Notes: a model not told the origin generated them from the sequence alone. Positions 1-7,920 are shown, counted from the first letter of the stretch. The stretch is 48,901 bases of DNA from an uncultured Prevotellaceae bacterium (GCA_900315745.1 ONAG01000024.1:1-48901), one strand, 5' to 3'. Numbers and translations: made by a program.

Positions 1-169
1 GACGTTCAGCCAGATGCGTGTCTGCCACATGCCTGCAGCCGCCGATGAAATCAGCTTCGGCATCTATGCCTGCTCGCCCGAGGAGTCCTCATTCACAGCA
101 ATCTTCTCCGATATGAAGATTACCGAATGTGCCTGGCAGGCTCACGATGGTCAACAGCCTGACGAGTAA
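1..169 (+). CDS. DUF1349 family protein, C-terminal end only
   Basis: An open frame enters from the left edge and stops with TAA at 167-169, giving about 55 residues. Segments such as FGIYACSPEESSFTAIFSD and MKITECAWQAHDG match the conserved end of DUF1349 proteins (concanavalin-like fold, poorly characterised, often described as regulation of enolase protein 1). The start and most of the domain lie outside the window. The next gene starts 44 bp downstream on the same strand, so the two may be co-transcribed. The family call rests on remembered similarity of the last 50 residues. Confidence 0.6.
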   Translation, partial: TFSQMRVCHMPAAADEISFGIYACSPEESSFTAIFSDMKITECAWQAHDGQQPDE

Positions 170-213
170 ATTCCAATTTGCAGAATCAAGAAAACTACAT
201 ATTTGCAAACCAC

Positions 214-960
214 ATGGAACATTTTGACAGACCAAGAAAAATTGACGCTCATACCCATATTGGTGCGTTTGGCAGTCCGTTCAACATTGACTTCAACGTA
301 GGACGTCTGCTCCAACAAATGGATGAATACAATATTGAAAAGACCATCTTATGCTCTTCCAGTGCATACTCTAATGAAGATACGCTTGAAGCATACAAAC
401 AACATCCTGACAAGGTCATCCCACTGATGTGGGTGAATTGTGCGCAAGGGAAGCCTGCCTACGACCTGCTGGAGCATTATCTTCGGGAAGAGGGCTTCGC
501 CGGTGCAAAGTTGCAGTCGCTCTTTGACGGCTACACCGCCGACGCCCCGTGTGTCGACCCTGTCGCAGATTTGTGCGAGGCGTATGGCAAACCGTTGTTT
601 GTCCACTCCGGGCATCCGCCATTCTCACTTCCCTGGCAGATAGGCCTTCTGGCAGAGCGCCATCCCCAGTTGCCGATAGTGATGATCCACATGGGTCATG
701 CCCATGGCGTCTATGTGGACGCTGCCATAACGATGGCTCGCAGGTATGACAACATCTGGCTGGAGACATCAGGAACGTCCATGAGCTGCCAGATCAAGAA
801 TGCCTATGATACTGTTGGGCATGAGAGGGTGATGTTTGGCATTGACTCCCCTTTCCATCATCCCACGGTCGAGATTCAAAAAGTGATGGCTTGTGGCGTT
901 GATGAAAGCGGATTGGAAAACATATTCTACAATAACGCCAAAGCATTGATGAAGCTATAG
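214..960 (+). CDS. Amidohydrolase 2 family metal-dependent hydrolase
   Basis: A 249-residue protein with the ordered metal-site motifs of the amidohydrolase superfamily (PF04909 type): DAHTHIG near the N terminus (HxH on strand 1), HSGHPPF and IHMGHAH mid-protein, and GIDSPFHHP near the C terminus supplying the catalytic Asp. Such cytosolic TIM-barrel enzymes hydrolyse or decarboxylate cyclic or amide substrates; the substrate cannot be read here. I start at the ATG at 214, which places DAHTHIG at the usual distance from the N terminus. An in-frame TTG at 178 would add 12 residues. The YciI-like gene follows 57 bp downstream on the same strand. Confidence 0.8.
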   Translation: MEHFDRPRKIDAHTHIGAFGSPFNIDFNVGRLLQQMDEYNIEKTILCSSSAYSNEDTLEAYKQHPDKVIPLMWVNCAQGKPAYDLLEHYLREEGFAGAKLQSLFDGYTADAPCVDPVADLCEAYGKPLFVHSGHPPFSLPWQIGLLAERHPQLPIVMIHMGHAHGVYVDAAITMARRYDNIWLETSGTSMSCQIKNAYDTVGHERVMFGIDSPFHHPTVEIQKVMACGVDESGLENIFYNNAKALMKL

Positions 961-1017
961 CCTTGACTTAGGGCATAAATGGAGAAATGAATACTGAAAA
1001 GGATTGGTTAAACTATT

Positions 1018-1317
1018 ATGGCACAATTTGTTATAACAGCTTACGATGGAGAAGGGATGCTTGACAAGAGAATGGAAGTACGTCCCCTGCATCTGGAAGG
1101 AATGGAGAGACTGAAAGAGCATCTCATTGCAGCAGGAGGCATGCTGGATGATGAAGGCAAACTGAAAGGGTCTGTACTCATCATGGAGTTCCAGAACCGA
1201 GAAGAGCTTGACGAATACCTCACCAACGAGATATACGTGACGGAACATGTCTGGGAGAAAATCACCGTTGAACGGATGAACGTGGTCTATGCCCACGGAG
1301 AGCGAGTCGGTCAATAA
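1018..1317 (+). CDS. YciI-like small protein
   Basis: A 99-residue protein with the YCII pattern: an N-terminal strand QFVITAYDGEGM, a helix with RPLHLEGMERLKEHL, a GGMLDDEGKLKGSVLIMEF core, and EYLTNEIYVTEHVWEKI. YCII proteins are small ferredoxin-like-fold proteins, mostly dimeric and of uncertain function, sometimes fused to or adjacent to enzymes. The length is typical. It sits downstream of the amidohydrolase. Its stop overlaps the 3' end of the convergent leftward gene (1311) by 7 bp, so no separate terminator fits between them. Confidence 0.8.
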   Translation: MAQFVITAYDGEGMLDKRMEVRPLHLEGMERLKEHLIAAGGMLDDEGKLKGSVLIMEFQNREELDEYLTNEIYVTEHVWEKITVERMNVVYAHGERVGQ

Positions 1318-2150
1318 GAACTACTACAACTCTTTATATCAAACCCATGCCGAGAAAAAATATTTTCAAGTTCAATATGATTTACAGTTTCGTTCAGATA
1401 TGCTGCAATATGGTTAATTATATCATAAGTCTGCAATAACTCACGTGAAAACAAATCTTTTACTATACGGGCTTCTTCTTTTGAACCGTATGGGTGTTTG
1501 GGACTACATGAAATCTCAAAATCCAATAATTCTAAAGCCCAGGTGTAATTTTGGGGATGAATGGCGTTGTGTAAAATTTGATTAGAATGCAGGATTTGCA
1601 GATTGCCAACAAGTACTTCTGCAGCCACTAAATGAGACTCGGAATAACCTCGTTTGTTGTATGCATCCCATGATGCCACTTGCTCCAAAATCTTGTTTCT
1701 CGACACGTAGGCTGCATCACATATCCTATATGGACTCTCAACCGAATATTGAAGAAGAACCGGGTGCAAGACATGCCCATTGGCAAGAATGATTTCTTTC
1801 TTTAATTCAATGACATATTGCATGATATTGGTCTTAATCCCCAAGTCATGCACCTCTATACCTATTTCAAAATCCCTTATAGCCTCATTCGCCAACAGAA
1901 GCCCCCACGTATAATCATCGAACTCCCCTGAATGGATGTAGCTATACTGGGTATAACTCAATCCATTTCCCTTACCAACTATATATCTCCCATCATGATT
2001 GCATAGAACATAACTGCGGCCATGATTGGGGGAAACACAAACAATGTTCTTTTCTCCCGAACTATCTCTGAAATAAGGTAAGGGAGGTACCGAAACATCA
2101 TTTGACCTGATAACACTATATTCTACTTCTTTGGCGTTATACTTTTGCAT
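1311..2150 (-). CDS. Uncharacterised protein in the radical SAM peptide locus, possible SelO/kinase-like fold
   Basis: A 279-residue soluble protein that I do not recognise by family. Two stretches look like a kinase-type fold. Residues near 60 (DGRYIVGKGNGLSYTQYSY) followed by LLLANEAIRDFEIGIEVHDL resemble the glycine-rich loop and first helix of SelO (YdiU) AMPylases. Near residue 205, ILHNAIHPQN followed by LELLDFEIS resembles the catalytic loop and DFE/DFG motif, but the usual catalytic Asp is replaced by Ala, which would suggest a pseudokinase. It is the last gene of a leftward group after a radical SAM enzyme and a short Cys-containing peptide. A hairpin lies just upstream of its start. 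Gene call is firm; the fold suggestion is inference. Confidence 0.6.
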   Translation of the reverse strand: MQKYNAKEVEYSVIRSNDVSVPPLPYFRDSSGEKNIVCVSPNHGRSYVLCNHDGRYIVGKGNGLSYTQYSYIHSGEFDDYTWGLLLANEAIRDFEIGIEVHDLGIKTNIMQYVIELKKEIILANGHVLHPVLLQYSVESPYRICDAAYVSRNKILEQVASWDAYNKRGYSESHLVAAEVLVGNLQILHSNQILHNAIHPQNYTWALELLDFEISCSPKHPYGSKEEARIVKDLFSRELLQTYDIINHIAAYLNETVNHIELENIFSRHGFDIKSCSSSY

Positions 2151-2165
2151 AAGTTTTATAATTAA

Positions 2166-2202
2166 GAGACCAAACCCCTATGACATAATGAGGTTTGGTC
2201 TC
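2166..2202 (-). terminator. 11-bp perfect hairpin between peptide gene and 279-residue gene
   Basis: GAGACCAAACC (2166-2176) pairs perfectly with GGTTTGGTCTC (2192-2202) across a 15-nt loop. On the minus strand it follows the putative precursor gene and precedes the 279-residue gene by about 15 bp. The run after the hairpin is AT-rich but has no solid T tract, so it may act as a partial terminator or a stabilising 3' end that sets more transcript for the peptide than for the downstream gene. Confidence 0.45.
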
Positions 2203-2219
2203 AGTTTTGTAAGAAAGCA

Positions 2220-2321
2220 TTAGGAACTGCGATAAGCAATACCACACATTGACTGTGTGCCTCTTGGACAGTTAAAGCATACAATCTTGGATGCTTTGCT
2301 AACATGCAAATCTGTCTTCAT
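2220..2321 (-). CDS. Candidate RiPP precursor peptide, 33 residues, three Cys
   Basis: A short ORF (ATG at 2321, TAA at 2220) beginning 19 bp after the stop of the radical SAM/SPASM enzyme. It encodes MKTDLHVSKASK followed by a C-terminal part with Cys15, Cys18 and Cys26 (VCFNCPRG...SMCGIAYRSS). A short charged leader and a Cys- and Gly-containing core fits a radical-SAM-modified peptide such as a sactipeptide or ranthipeptide, where Cys thioethers are formed; this is inference. No GG or GA cleavage motif is obvious. The ORF is too short for normal gene callers. It is followed by a perfect hairpin at 2166-2202. It could instead be a chance ORF, but position, spacing and composition argue otherwise. 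Confidence 0.55.
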   Translation of the reverse strand: MKTDLHVSKASKIVCFNCPRGTQSMCGIAYRSS

Positions 2322-2340
2322 AACATTGCGAATTAAAAGG

Positions 2341-3924
2341 TTATAGGAGTGTTTCTTGGGAAACTCCATTTATCCACCTGCCATTATTGTCATCAAACTC
2401 CCGTCTTAGAGAAGACAAAGGGATTTGTTCATCATTGATATTCAACAAGCATTCCTCTATTGTTTTGCCATCCAAAGGATCTTCTCCACACATCAATCTT
2501 TTGGCCAAATCATAGCGACATTTTGCCATATAACAATTGTTCTCTGCGGCCTTCAAAGGTGTGCCATTCTGCGAGTAGTTATTGCCTGCGCATAGGTTGC
2601 AGTAATCGCAATAAGGATGCTGGCCACACTCTTCATATTGATATAGAGTTTGGTCTTTCCACCATTTTAAAAGCTTGCTATTGTAAAAAATGTCTTTTAC
2701 GCTTTTCTCTAAGAGATTGCCAAAGGACATGTGGAAGGCACAGCATGGTATTAGTTCACCATCAGGTGTTATGCAAAAGGTGTTATAACCTGCCCCACAC
2801 GCATTTCGCTTCATGTCTTTAACCTGCCCTCCATAGTTAGGAGCTTCTTGCCCGACATACATAGGCGTATCGTCATCACGCAAAACTACATCCAGGAGTT
2901 CAGGTTTTAGACGCAGGTATTTGCTTACACATTTGTCACCTTCTATGGAATCCGTAACATTCAACTCAAATTGTGTGATTGCTCCATATTTCCTGGCAAG
3001 TTCTTTTACCGCTTGATAAGAAGTGACATTGGGGCGCATTATACAACACTTGACAACTAATGGCACGCCAAGACTAGAAAGACATCCCATGACTGAGATG
3101 GTCTTTTCCAATGAGCCCTTGATGCGCGTAATAGAATCGTGGCACTGCGCCTCATTGCTATAGACTGACAATCCAACCAGGCGAGGATAATAATTTGCCA
3201 ACCTCTGCTCATTACCAATAAGACGCTGACCATTTGTATATATGTCAAAGGCCACTTCCTTATTGTAGAGATAATCTATTATTTCCCACACAAAAGGATA
3301 TGAGAATGGATCACCGCCAGACAGACACACTTTCGTCAATCCTTCCTCATATAGTTCATCAATGATCCGTTTGTAATCACTTAACTGCAATTCATGCAAC
3401 AATCCGCGTCCACTTTCCTCCTTGTTATTTCGTGTTGCTCCTATATTATAACAATGAATACACTTTTCGCTACAACGGTACGTCAATTCAAACATGACAC
3501 TTGTGATTCCACCCACCTTGTCTGTATAGTCCATCTCTGCTGTCGAAACATCCATAGGTAGTTTTTCCCTGGTTGTTTTGCTGGCTGCCATCAGTGCCTG
3601 TCCATTTTTGATTTCGCCCAACTGTTTACGGTAATCTGATACTTCCTCTTTAGTTGGAATATGATCTAGAATCAAGCCCAACATGCTTAGGTCTTTCAAA
3701 AAAGGCTCTATGCTTTCTTGTGCGACACCCGTACTCTCGGAAATACCTGCGACAGAGATTGGAGTATTACGTAGAGCATATAGAATTTTAGAAACTACAA
3801 GGGCTGAGTAATCTTCAAAAAAATAACACATTCCCTCTAGAAGATTATAATAAAGTGCAGCATTGTGTTCTGCATTATAACGGCCGCAAGTCCATTCTGG
3901 ACGATAATAGATAGTGTTTGACAT
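2341..3924 (-). CDS. Radical SAM/SPASM peptide-modifying enzyme with N-terminal recognition-like domain
   Basis: A 527-residue protein counted from the ATG at 3924. The first ~95 residues (EHNAALYYNLLEGM to LSMLGLILDH) look like a PqqD/RRE-type winged-helix peptide-binding domain. The radical SAM cluster motif CSEKCIHCY lies near residues 151-159, with GGDPF following. A C-terminal SPASM domain is seen in ACGAGYNTFCITPDGELIPC, then CDYCNLCAGN and NNCYMAKC, which would bind two auxiliary Fe-S clusters. Such enzymes cleave SAM to crosslink or epimerise ribosomal peptides. An in-frame ATG at 3987 adds 21 residues, but that segment overlaps a promoter-like block shared with another gene, so I prefer 3924. 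Confidence 0.85.
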   Translation of the reverse strand: MSNTIYYRPEWTCGRYNAEHNAALYYNLLEGMCYFFEDYSALVVSKILYALRNTPISVAGISESTGVAQESIEPFLKDLSMLGLILDHIPTKEEVSDYRKQLGEIKNGQALMAASKTTREKLPMDVSTAEMDYTDKVGGITSVMFELTYRCSEKCIHCYNIGATRNNKEESGRGLLHELQLSDYKRIIDELYEEGLTKVCLSGGDPFSYPFVWEIIDYLYNKEVAFDIYTNGQRLIGNEQRLANYYPRLVGLSVYSNEAQCHDSITRIKGSLEKTISVMGCLSSLGVPLVVKCCIMRPNVTSYQAVKELARKYGAITQFELNVTDSIEGDKCVSKYLRLKPELLDVVLRDDDTPMYVGQEAPNYGGQVKDMKRNACGAGYNTFCITPDGELIPCCAFHMSFGNLLEKSVKDIFYNSKLLKWWKDQTLYQYEECGQHPYCDYCNLCAGNNYSQNGTPLKAAENNCYMAKCRYDLAKRLMCGEDPLDGKTIEECLLNINDEQIPLSSLRREFDDNNGRWINGVSQETLL

Positions 3925-3975
3925 TTTTTCTTTTGCTCTAAATATAGTTAACCGGGATGGATGAATAAAATTATT

Positions 3976-3990
3976 CATTTCGTCCATTTG
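3976..3990 (-). promoter_or_regulatory. Shared 15-bp upstream block, copy A
   Basis: CATTTCGTCCATTTG occurs here and again at 4921-4935, each time upstream of a leftward gene. Read on the minus strand it is followed in both places by AATAATT/GATGATT and, about 40 bp on, by a -7-like hexamer (TATATTTA here, TAATTTTG at the other copy) then GAGC. This suggests a common promoter or upstream activator site for the radical SAM operon and the lipoprotein gene. Confidence 0.45.
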
Positions 3991-4445
3991 CCTGTTGTTG
4001 TAACCATTACTTCATTTTAGAATTTTGACTTACAGATTTGAAGACCCTGCTTTTCTAGAGGAACACACCTTCGGCTCAAACAGTGCCATTTTTAATAGGT
4101 TAATAGCCATACAAAAGAAAAGGGGAGCCAACATCTTCCTCATCTACCTTGTAAGGCTTGGACTCCTCGTAATATAGATAAGGGTGTCAACTCCACCTGA
4201 GTGTATCTCGTTATGTTTAGAATACACAGCAAGAAGAATATGTTTCTCATTATTCTGATATTACGAAGGCTTTGCACCAAACGTGAAGTATCCAAGTTCA
4301 CAAGGTCAGAATAAGCGAAATGCGTTTTCTTCAATATGTCTGCAAATAGGCTCGTCAAGGTGATTATAGTATCCCACAGAGACACAAATTCATGAAAAGA
4401 CGCTCTAAATTGAAAATATTATCAACTTAAAATAACTAAAAGTGT
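3991..4445. other. Gap without a supported gene
   Basis: About 450 bp between the radical SAM promoter block and the lipoprotein stop. The one ORF of 81 codons here (4140-4385, minus) has no recognisable domain, no promoter and an unusual mix of long hydrophobic and charged stretches. I see nothing else definite. Confidence 0.5.
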
Positions 4446-4847
4446 CTATTTGAACTTTATCACGCGGAATTCATTCTTATTGTCGATGATGACTCCGTCG
4501 GCATGCAGTTTGCGGGCCTTGCGTGCACCCTTCCACAACAAGTATTTCTCAAGGCGTGGACGCTCTGGACGGATAAGAGGTATGACGAGCGGCGTATACG
4601 AGCCGTAAGCAGTCACCTCGAAATCGCGCTCCACGTCATTCTCATTTAAGAAAACCTGCACGTGGTCGTATGTGTCTTTTTTCCGCTGGTCAGTTTTAAA
4701 TAGCACCTTGCCAAGAAGTGTAGTGTGGTTGATTTTTTTCTCGTAGTTCTGCATAAGTGTGTCAGTGTTGATATAACTGACGGTACAGTTTGAGAAAAGA
4801 TACAGAATACTCCCGGCCAAAACAAAATTCCTGAAATGCTTTTTCAT
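4446..4847 (-). CDS. Hypothetical lipoprotein
   Basis: A 133-residue protein with a signal peptide MKKHFRNFVLAGSILYLFSNC whose LFSNC end resembles a lipobox, giving a lipid-anchored Cys at about residue 21. The remaining ~110 residues are charged and contain strand-like segments (FEVTAYGSYTPLVIPLIRP, HADGVIIDNKNEFRVIKF). No family recognised. It is a single-gene unit with its own well-formed promoter at 4886-4915. It probably sits in the inner leaflet of the outer membrane or is surface exposed; this is inference from the lipobox alone. Confidence 0.65.
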   Translation of the reverse strand: MKKHFRNFVLAGSILYLFSNCTVSYINTDTLMQNYEKKINHTTLLGKVLFKTDQRKKDTYDHVQVFLNENDVERDFEVTAYGSYTPLVIPLIRPERPRLEKYLLWKGARKARKLHADGVIIDNKNEFRVIKFK

Positions 4848-4885
4848 TTTGTAGCTGTTTTAAAGGATTCACTTAATAACGGCTC

Positions 4886-4935
4886 CAAAATTAAAAAGGT
4901 TCTTTCATAATACAATCATCCATTTCGTCCATTTG
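4886..4935 (-). promoter_or_regulatory. Promoter plus shared upstream block (copy B) for the lipoprotein gene
   Basis: On the minus strand a -33 TTG (4913-4915), 19-bp spacer and -7 TAATTTTG (4886-4893) match the Bacteroidota housekeeping promoter. Immediately upstream lies CATTTCGTCCATTTG (4921-4935), the same 15-bp block as at 3976-3990. The start codon of the lipoprotein gene is about 40 bp downstream. Confidence 0.65.
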
Positions 4936-4983
4936 ACTTTTGCATGCCAACCTGCCCACAATTCAGGGGGGGCACAATCCAAG

Positions 4984-6288
4984 TCATTGTTTCTGGTCAT
5001 TGTGCAGCATGTCATCATAAACATTGTTGATGAACTGAAGAATGATATCTGAGCACTCTACGTGAAAATCCCTTTCGTAGATTGAACTGGAATTCTTATA
5101 ACGAGTTTCCCAAAGCTCGTAACTAATATTATTCATTTTGTCTCTAAACCGGCAGGAAACAGCATTGAAGCGGATGAATCCAACCGATTGATATGAAGAA
5201 TCGCGGTAAGCCGCCAACTCTTCTTTGTACACCGGAATGCAGAGAGAATAGAATTCCTTCCGCAGAGAGGAAATGTCGAGGGCTGCGTTATTCGGTTTCT
5301 TCTGTGTCGTCCCCACCGTTGGGGATGGCTGATGATTGTCCTGGGTGGCTTCCGGGTTGGAAACAGGCTTCTCCATGATAACTTGCTGCTTCTCTTCTGT
5401 CTCAGTAACCATATCGTCCTCCTCCGTTTGCACCCCGGTTTGTGATTCTGTCCTCATCTCAGTCTGCGGAACTTCCTGGCCAGACATATCCTCTGACCTC
5501 TTTTCTTGAAAAAGGAAGAATGCGAAAAGAGAAACTGCCAGAACGAGAAACGCCAATAACCATGGGAACAAGTGAAAACGCCGACCTTTAATCTGCAGCT
5601 CAACCTCTGACACGGAAGAGTAGCGCAGAGCCGGGTCAACATCCATGCATCGCCTGATGACCTTCGCATACCTTTTCGCACAAGGCAGTTGCTGGAGGAT
5701 TTTACCGATAGCATAGATATCAGTACGGACATCAGGAATAACGGTACCCTCAAGCCGTTCAGGTGCTGCATACTTGGCAGTGTAACCTGTAGTATCGGTA
5801 TAGGAATCGGAGTATGAGAAGCCAAGGTCGATGAGTTTCACGTCACGGTCGATGCGGGTGATGATGATGTTGGATGGCTTGAGATCAAGATGGATAATCT
5901 GTTGTTGATGAAGATAACCGACTGCATCAAGCAACTGCAACACTATCCTGTCCGCATTCTCCTTCTTTTTGAAAAAGTCGGGGTGATGTTCGATGAACTT
6001 ATCCAGCGTCTCACCATCAACATAGTCCATCAAGATGCCGTCAGCGGTCTTGGATACATAGCGAACAATATGGGGATGTTCGAGCTGGTAGCCTAGCTCA
6101 AACTCCTTCTGCAAAGCCGCCACATATTGCGGGTTGGTGCGCAATTCGGGCTTCAGCCGTTTCAGGAAATGCAGCTTGCCGTAGAGTTTGACACGGTAGC
6201 ACTCACATGTAGTGCCACCGACATGCAACAGCTCCGCATCTGGGAATGTATGCTGTGCTTCAGAAAAGGATGACGTGCTATTGCCCAT
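4984..6288 (-). CDS. Membrane-anchored Ser/Thr protein kinase (Hanks type)
   Basis: A 434-residue protein with a complete eukaryotic-like kinase domain: Lys in HFLKRLKP (~residue 43), catalytic loop HLDLKPSN (~133-140), IDLGFS in place of DFG (~153-158), and AAPER (~175). A single membrane helix (FPWLLAFLVLAVSLFAFFLF, ~240-261) follows, then a Thr/Gln/Glu-rich low-complexity linker and a short C-terminal domain that would lie outside the membrane. This is the PknB-like layout, with a cytosolic kinase and an external sensor. I start at ATG 6288; an in-frame TTG sits at 6294. The gene begins 6 bp after the upstream gene, so the two are an operon. HLD instead of HRD and DLG instead of DFG are common in bacterial kinases. 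Confidence 0.85.
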   Translation of the reverse strand: MGNSTSSFSEAQHTFPDAELLHVGGTTCECYRVKLYGKLHFLKRLKPELRTNPQYVAALQKEFELGYQLEHPHIVRYVSKTADGILMDYVDGETLDKFIEHHPDFFKKKENADRIVLQLLDAVGYLHQQQIIHLDLKPSNIIITRIDRDVKLIDLGFSYSDSYTDTTGYTAKYAAPERLEGTVIPDVRTDIYAIGKILQQLPCAKRYAKVIRRCMDVDPALRYSSVSEVELQIKGRRFHLFPWLLAFLVLAVSLFAFFLFQEKRSEDMSGQEVPQTEMRTESQTGVQTEEDDMVTETEEKQQVIMEKPVSNPEATQDNHQPSPTVGTTQKKPNNAALDISSLRKEFYSLCIPVYKEELAAYRDSSYQSVGFIRFNAVSCRFRDKMNNISYELWETRYKNSSSIYERDFHVECSDIILQFINNVYDDMLHNDQKQ

Positions 6289-6294
6289 AAGCAA

Positions 6295-6843
6295 TCAAAG
6301 CAGTTCGAAGTCAATGCCCTGTGCCTTTCCTGCCGTGAAAGCTCCAAGACTCCGGCCGTCTCTTATCACTTCGGATACTAGTAACGGATAATGACGGACA
6401 ATATGCGTCAAGGTCAGCAAATCACCCTTCAGCAATTTACTGTTTTCACTCTCTATCACACGGAAATGATTGTCACCCATGTTCTCAATTATGACTGAAC
6501 GGTTAGGCGGATAGGAAATCACTACTTGCTGATCTTTCTCCAAATAGCATGCCAAATATTCATCGCGGTCGTCAAATGACGAATTGCTGCTGTTCTCATC
6601 AACCATCCGCAAAGCTTCCCAATTGGCAAACCCCAAATAGCGAGCTATGACATCAAGAGTGGAGATGCGTGGAGTTCGCTCGTCAGCTATGAATCCCAGC
6701 AGACGCTTCATGGTGTTGACACCAATGTGCTCACCCGTCACGGATTCAACGTCAAGAGCCAACATCTCGCAATCACGCGACAACCGAATCTCATTGCCGG
6801 ACTTCTCCCTAAGCAGTTCTGTTATATAAGGTGACAGTTTCAT
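6295..6843 (-). CDS. Uncharacterised protein paired with the kinase, possible HTH regulator
   Basis: A 182-residue protein from the ATG at 6843 (a TTG at 6849 is also in frame). The first ~75 residues (ITELLREKSGNEIRLSRDCEMLALDVESVTG...NTMKRLLGF...STLDVIARYLGFANWEAL) look like an Xre-related helix-turn-helix. The rest is a beta-rich domain with IENMGDNHFRVIESENSKLLKGDLL, which may bind a ligand or be phosphorylated. Its stop lies 6 bp before the kinase start, so it is the first gene of a two-gene operon and may be the kinase substrate or regulator. That link is inferred from position only. Confidence 0.6.
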   Translation of the reverse strand: MKLSPYITELLREKSGNEIRLSRDCEMLALDVESVTGEHIGVNTMKRLLGFIADERTPRISTLDVIARYLGFANWEALRMVDENSSNSSFDDRDEYLACYLEKDQQVVISYPPNRSVIIENMGDNHFRVIESENSKLLKGDLLTLTHIVRHYPLLVSEVIRDGRSLGAFTAGKAQGIDFELL

Positions 6844-6983
6844 TTTCAAAACACTTACATGATAAACAACATATCAAGAGTGGATCTCTGCTGTTTCTTC
6901 TTTTCCCTCTCGATAATTGTTGATACTTGACATTTTTGGATTTACAATTGATTTACCAACTGCCTATCTGGCACTTTCAACAA

Positions 6984-6991
6984 CAAAGGTA
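6984..6991 (-). promoter_or_regulatory. -7 element for the regulator-kinase operon
   Basis: On the minus strand TACCTTTG fits TAnnTTTG. A TTG lies 23 bp upstream (7015-7017), somewhat far for a -33. The transcript would have a leader of about 130 nt before the start at 6843. Confidence 0.4.
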
Positions 6992-7071
6992 CATATTATA
7001 ACTGTAACAGCTTGCAACCAATAGGAAAAATATACATTTAATCCCTAAATCTGACGCGAAAGAACTAACAC

Positions 7072-7272
7072 TCACAGGTGCGATGATTCTAATTCTCTAT
7101 GGGGATTGTACTGCAACTGTTTATTTACTACCTTGACAGGCGAGGTGGCGAAATACAAGTCTGTGCCTTCCATCTTCATGGTCAGGAACACACGGATCTT
7201 GGGACGGTTGCCCTCGCATGTGGCGAAAGCCACCTCAACGTGTTTCCTCAAAAAGTCCAATGCTCTTTCCAT
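7072..7272 (-). pseudogene. Truncated pyridoxamine 5'-phosphate oxidase family protein
   Basis: A 66-residue ORF that begins like small PPOX/FMN-binding split-barrel proteins (ALDFLRKHVEVAFATCEGNRPKIRVF, then GTDLYFATSPVKVVNKQLQYNP). The family usually continues for another ~65 residues with the rest of the barrel and flavin contacts. Here it ends in ESSHL at a stop right after the region that normally reads ...NPNVEL. The start is 4 bp after the epimerase stop, so it was the second gene of that operon. It is probably a 3'-truncated remnant, though a very short functional form cannot be excluded. Confidence 0.6.
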
Positions 7273-7275
7273 GTC

Positions 7276-7920
7276 TCAAAATCTCTTGGCAAGTTTGACA
7301 ATATCCCTTGGCGAGATGGCAAACTTATCGTAGCCGTCTCTTGCCAGCACCAGCTGCGAGATAGCGATCTCCCTCATGCTGTTGGCCTGGCCGAGGAGAC
7401 GGAGCAAGGGATACAACGGCAGGAAGAAATACTGCATCGCCTGGATGCGCTTCTGTCCCTTGGCCCATTTCATGATGGCGGGGCGGAACGCGAACGCACG
7501 CTTGAATCCTTTGGTTCGGATGTCAGTTTCCGTCTTGCCCTTCACCTGTTGCCAGAACTGCTTCCCGTCGGGCGTGGTGCCGGCGCCGCTGAGATAGATG
7601 AAGGTCATCCGCTCCTTGTCGGGCATGATGTCTGCAAAGTGCAGGGGTATCTCCTGGGAGATGCGCACATATACATCCCTCGGCGTTCCCACGGATGTGA
7701 TGCCGGCAATAAAGAACACTGCATCATAACCGCTGAAATGCGCGTCTCCTTCCTTAAGTTCCATGAAGTCCTTCACCAGATATTCCTCCAATTTTTCGTG
7801 CCTGATGCCCGTCGGCCTGCGACTCACTGACAACACCTTCTCAACGGCATCCACCTTCAGCAGCTCGAGCAGCGTTCCCTCGCCAACATAACCTGTGGCT
7901 CCTGTCAATATGATCTTCAT
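7276..7920 (-). CDS. NAD(P)-binding epimerase/oxidoreductase (atypical SDR)
   Basis: A 214-residue Rossmann protein starting at the ATG at 7920. MKIILTGATGYVGEGTLLELL gives the GxxGxxG dinucleotide-binding loop of extended or atypical short-chain dehydrogenases, YDAVFFIAGI the end of strand 4, and YLSGAGT the usual Ser region. A downstream FRPAIMKW segment matches the substrate-side loop. No Tyr-x3-Lys is evident, which is usual for NmrA/YwnB-like members. Function unknown. The ORF extends upstream in frame to 8112, but that part overlaps the promoter of the divergent gene and lacks similarity. The truncated PPOX gene follows in the same operon. Confidence 0.75.
   Translation of the reverse strand: MKIILTGATGYVGEGTLLELLKVDAVEKVLSVSRRPTGIRHEKLEEYLVKDFMELKEGDAHFSGYDAVFFIAGITSVGTPRDVYVRISQEIPLHFADIMPDKERMTFIYLSGAGTTPDGKQFWQQVKGKTETDIRTKGFKRAFAFRPAIMKWAKGQKRIQAMQYFFLPLYPLLRLLGQANSMREIAISQLVLARDGYDKFAISPRDIVKLAKRF

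Noticed and set aside
4140-4385. 81-codon ORF on the minus strand
   Set aside because: No domain, no promoter, no ribosome-binding context; probably chance.
7099-7830. 243-codon ORF antisense to the epimerase and PPOX genes
   Set aside because: It lies fully opposite recognised genes and has no recognisable domain.
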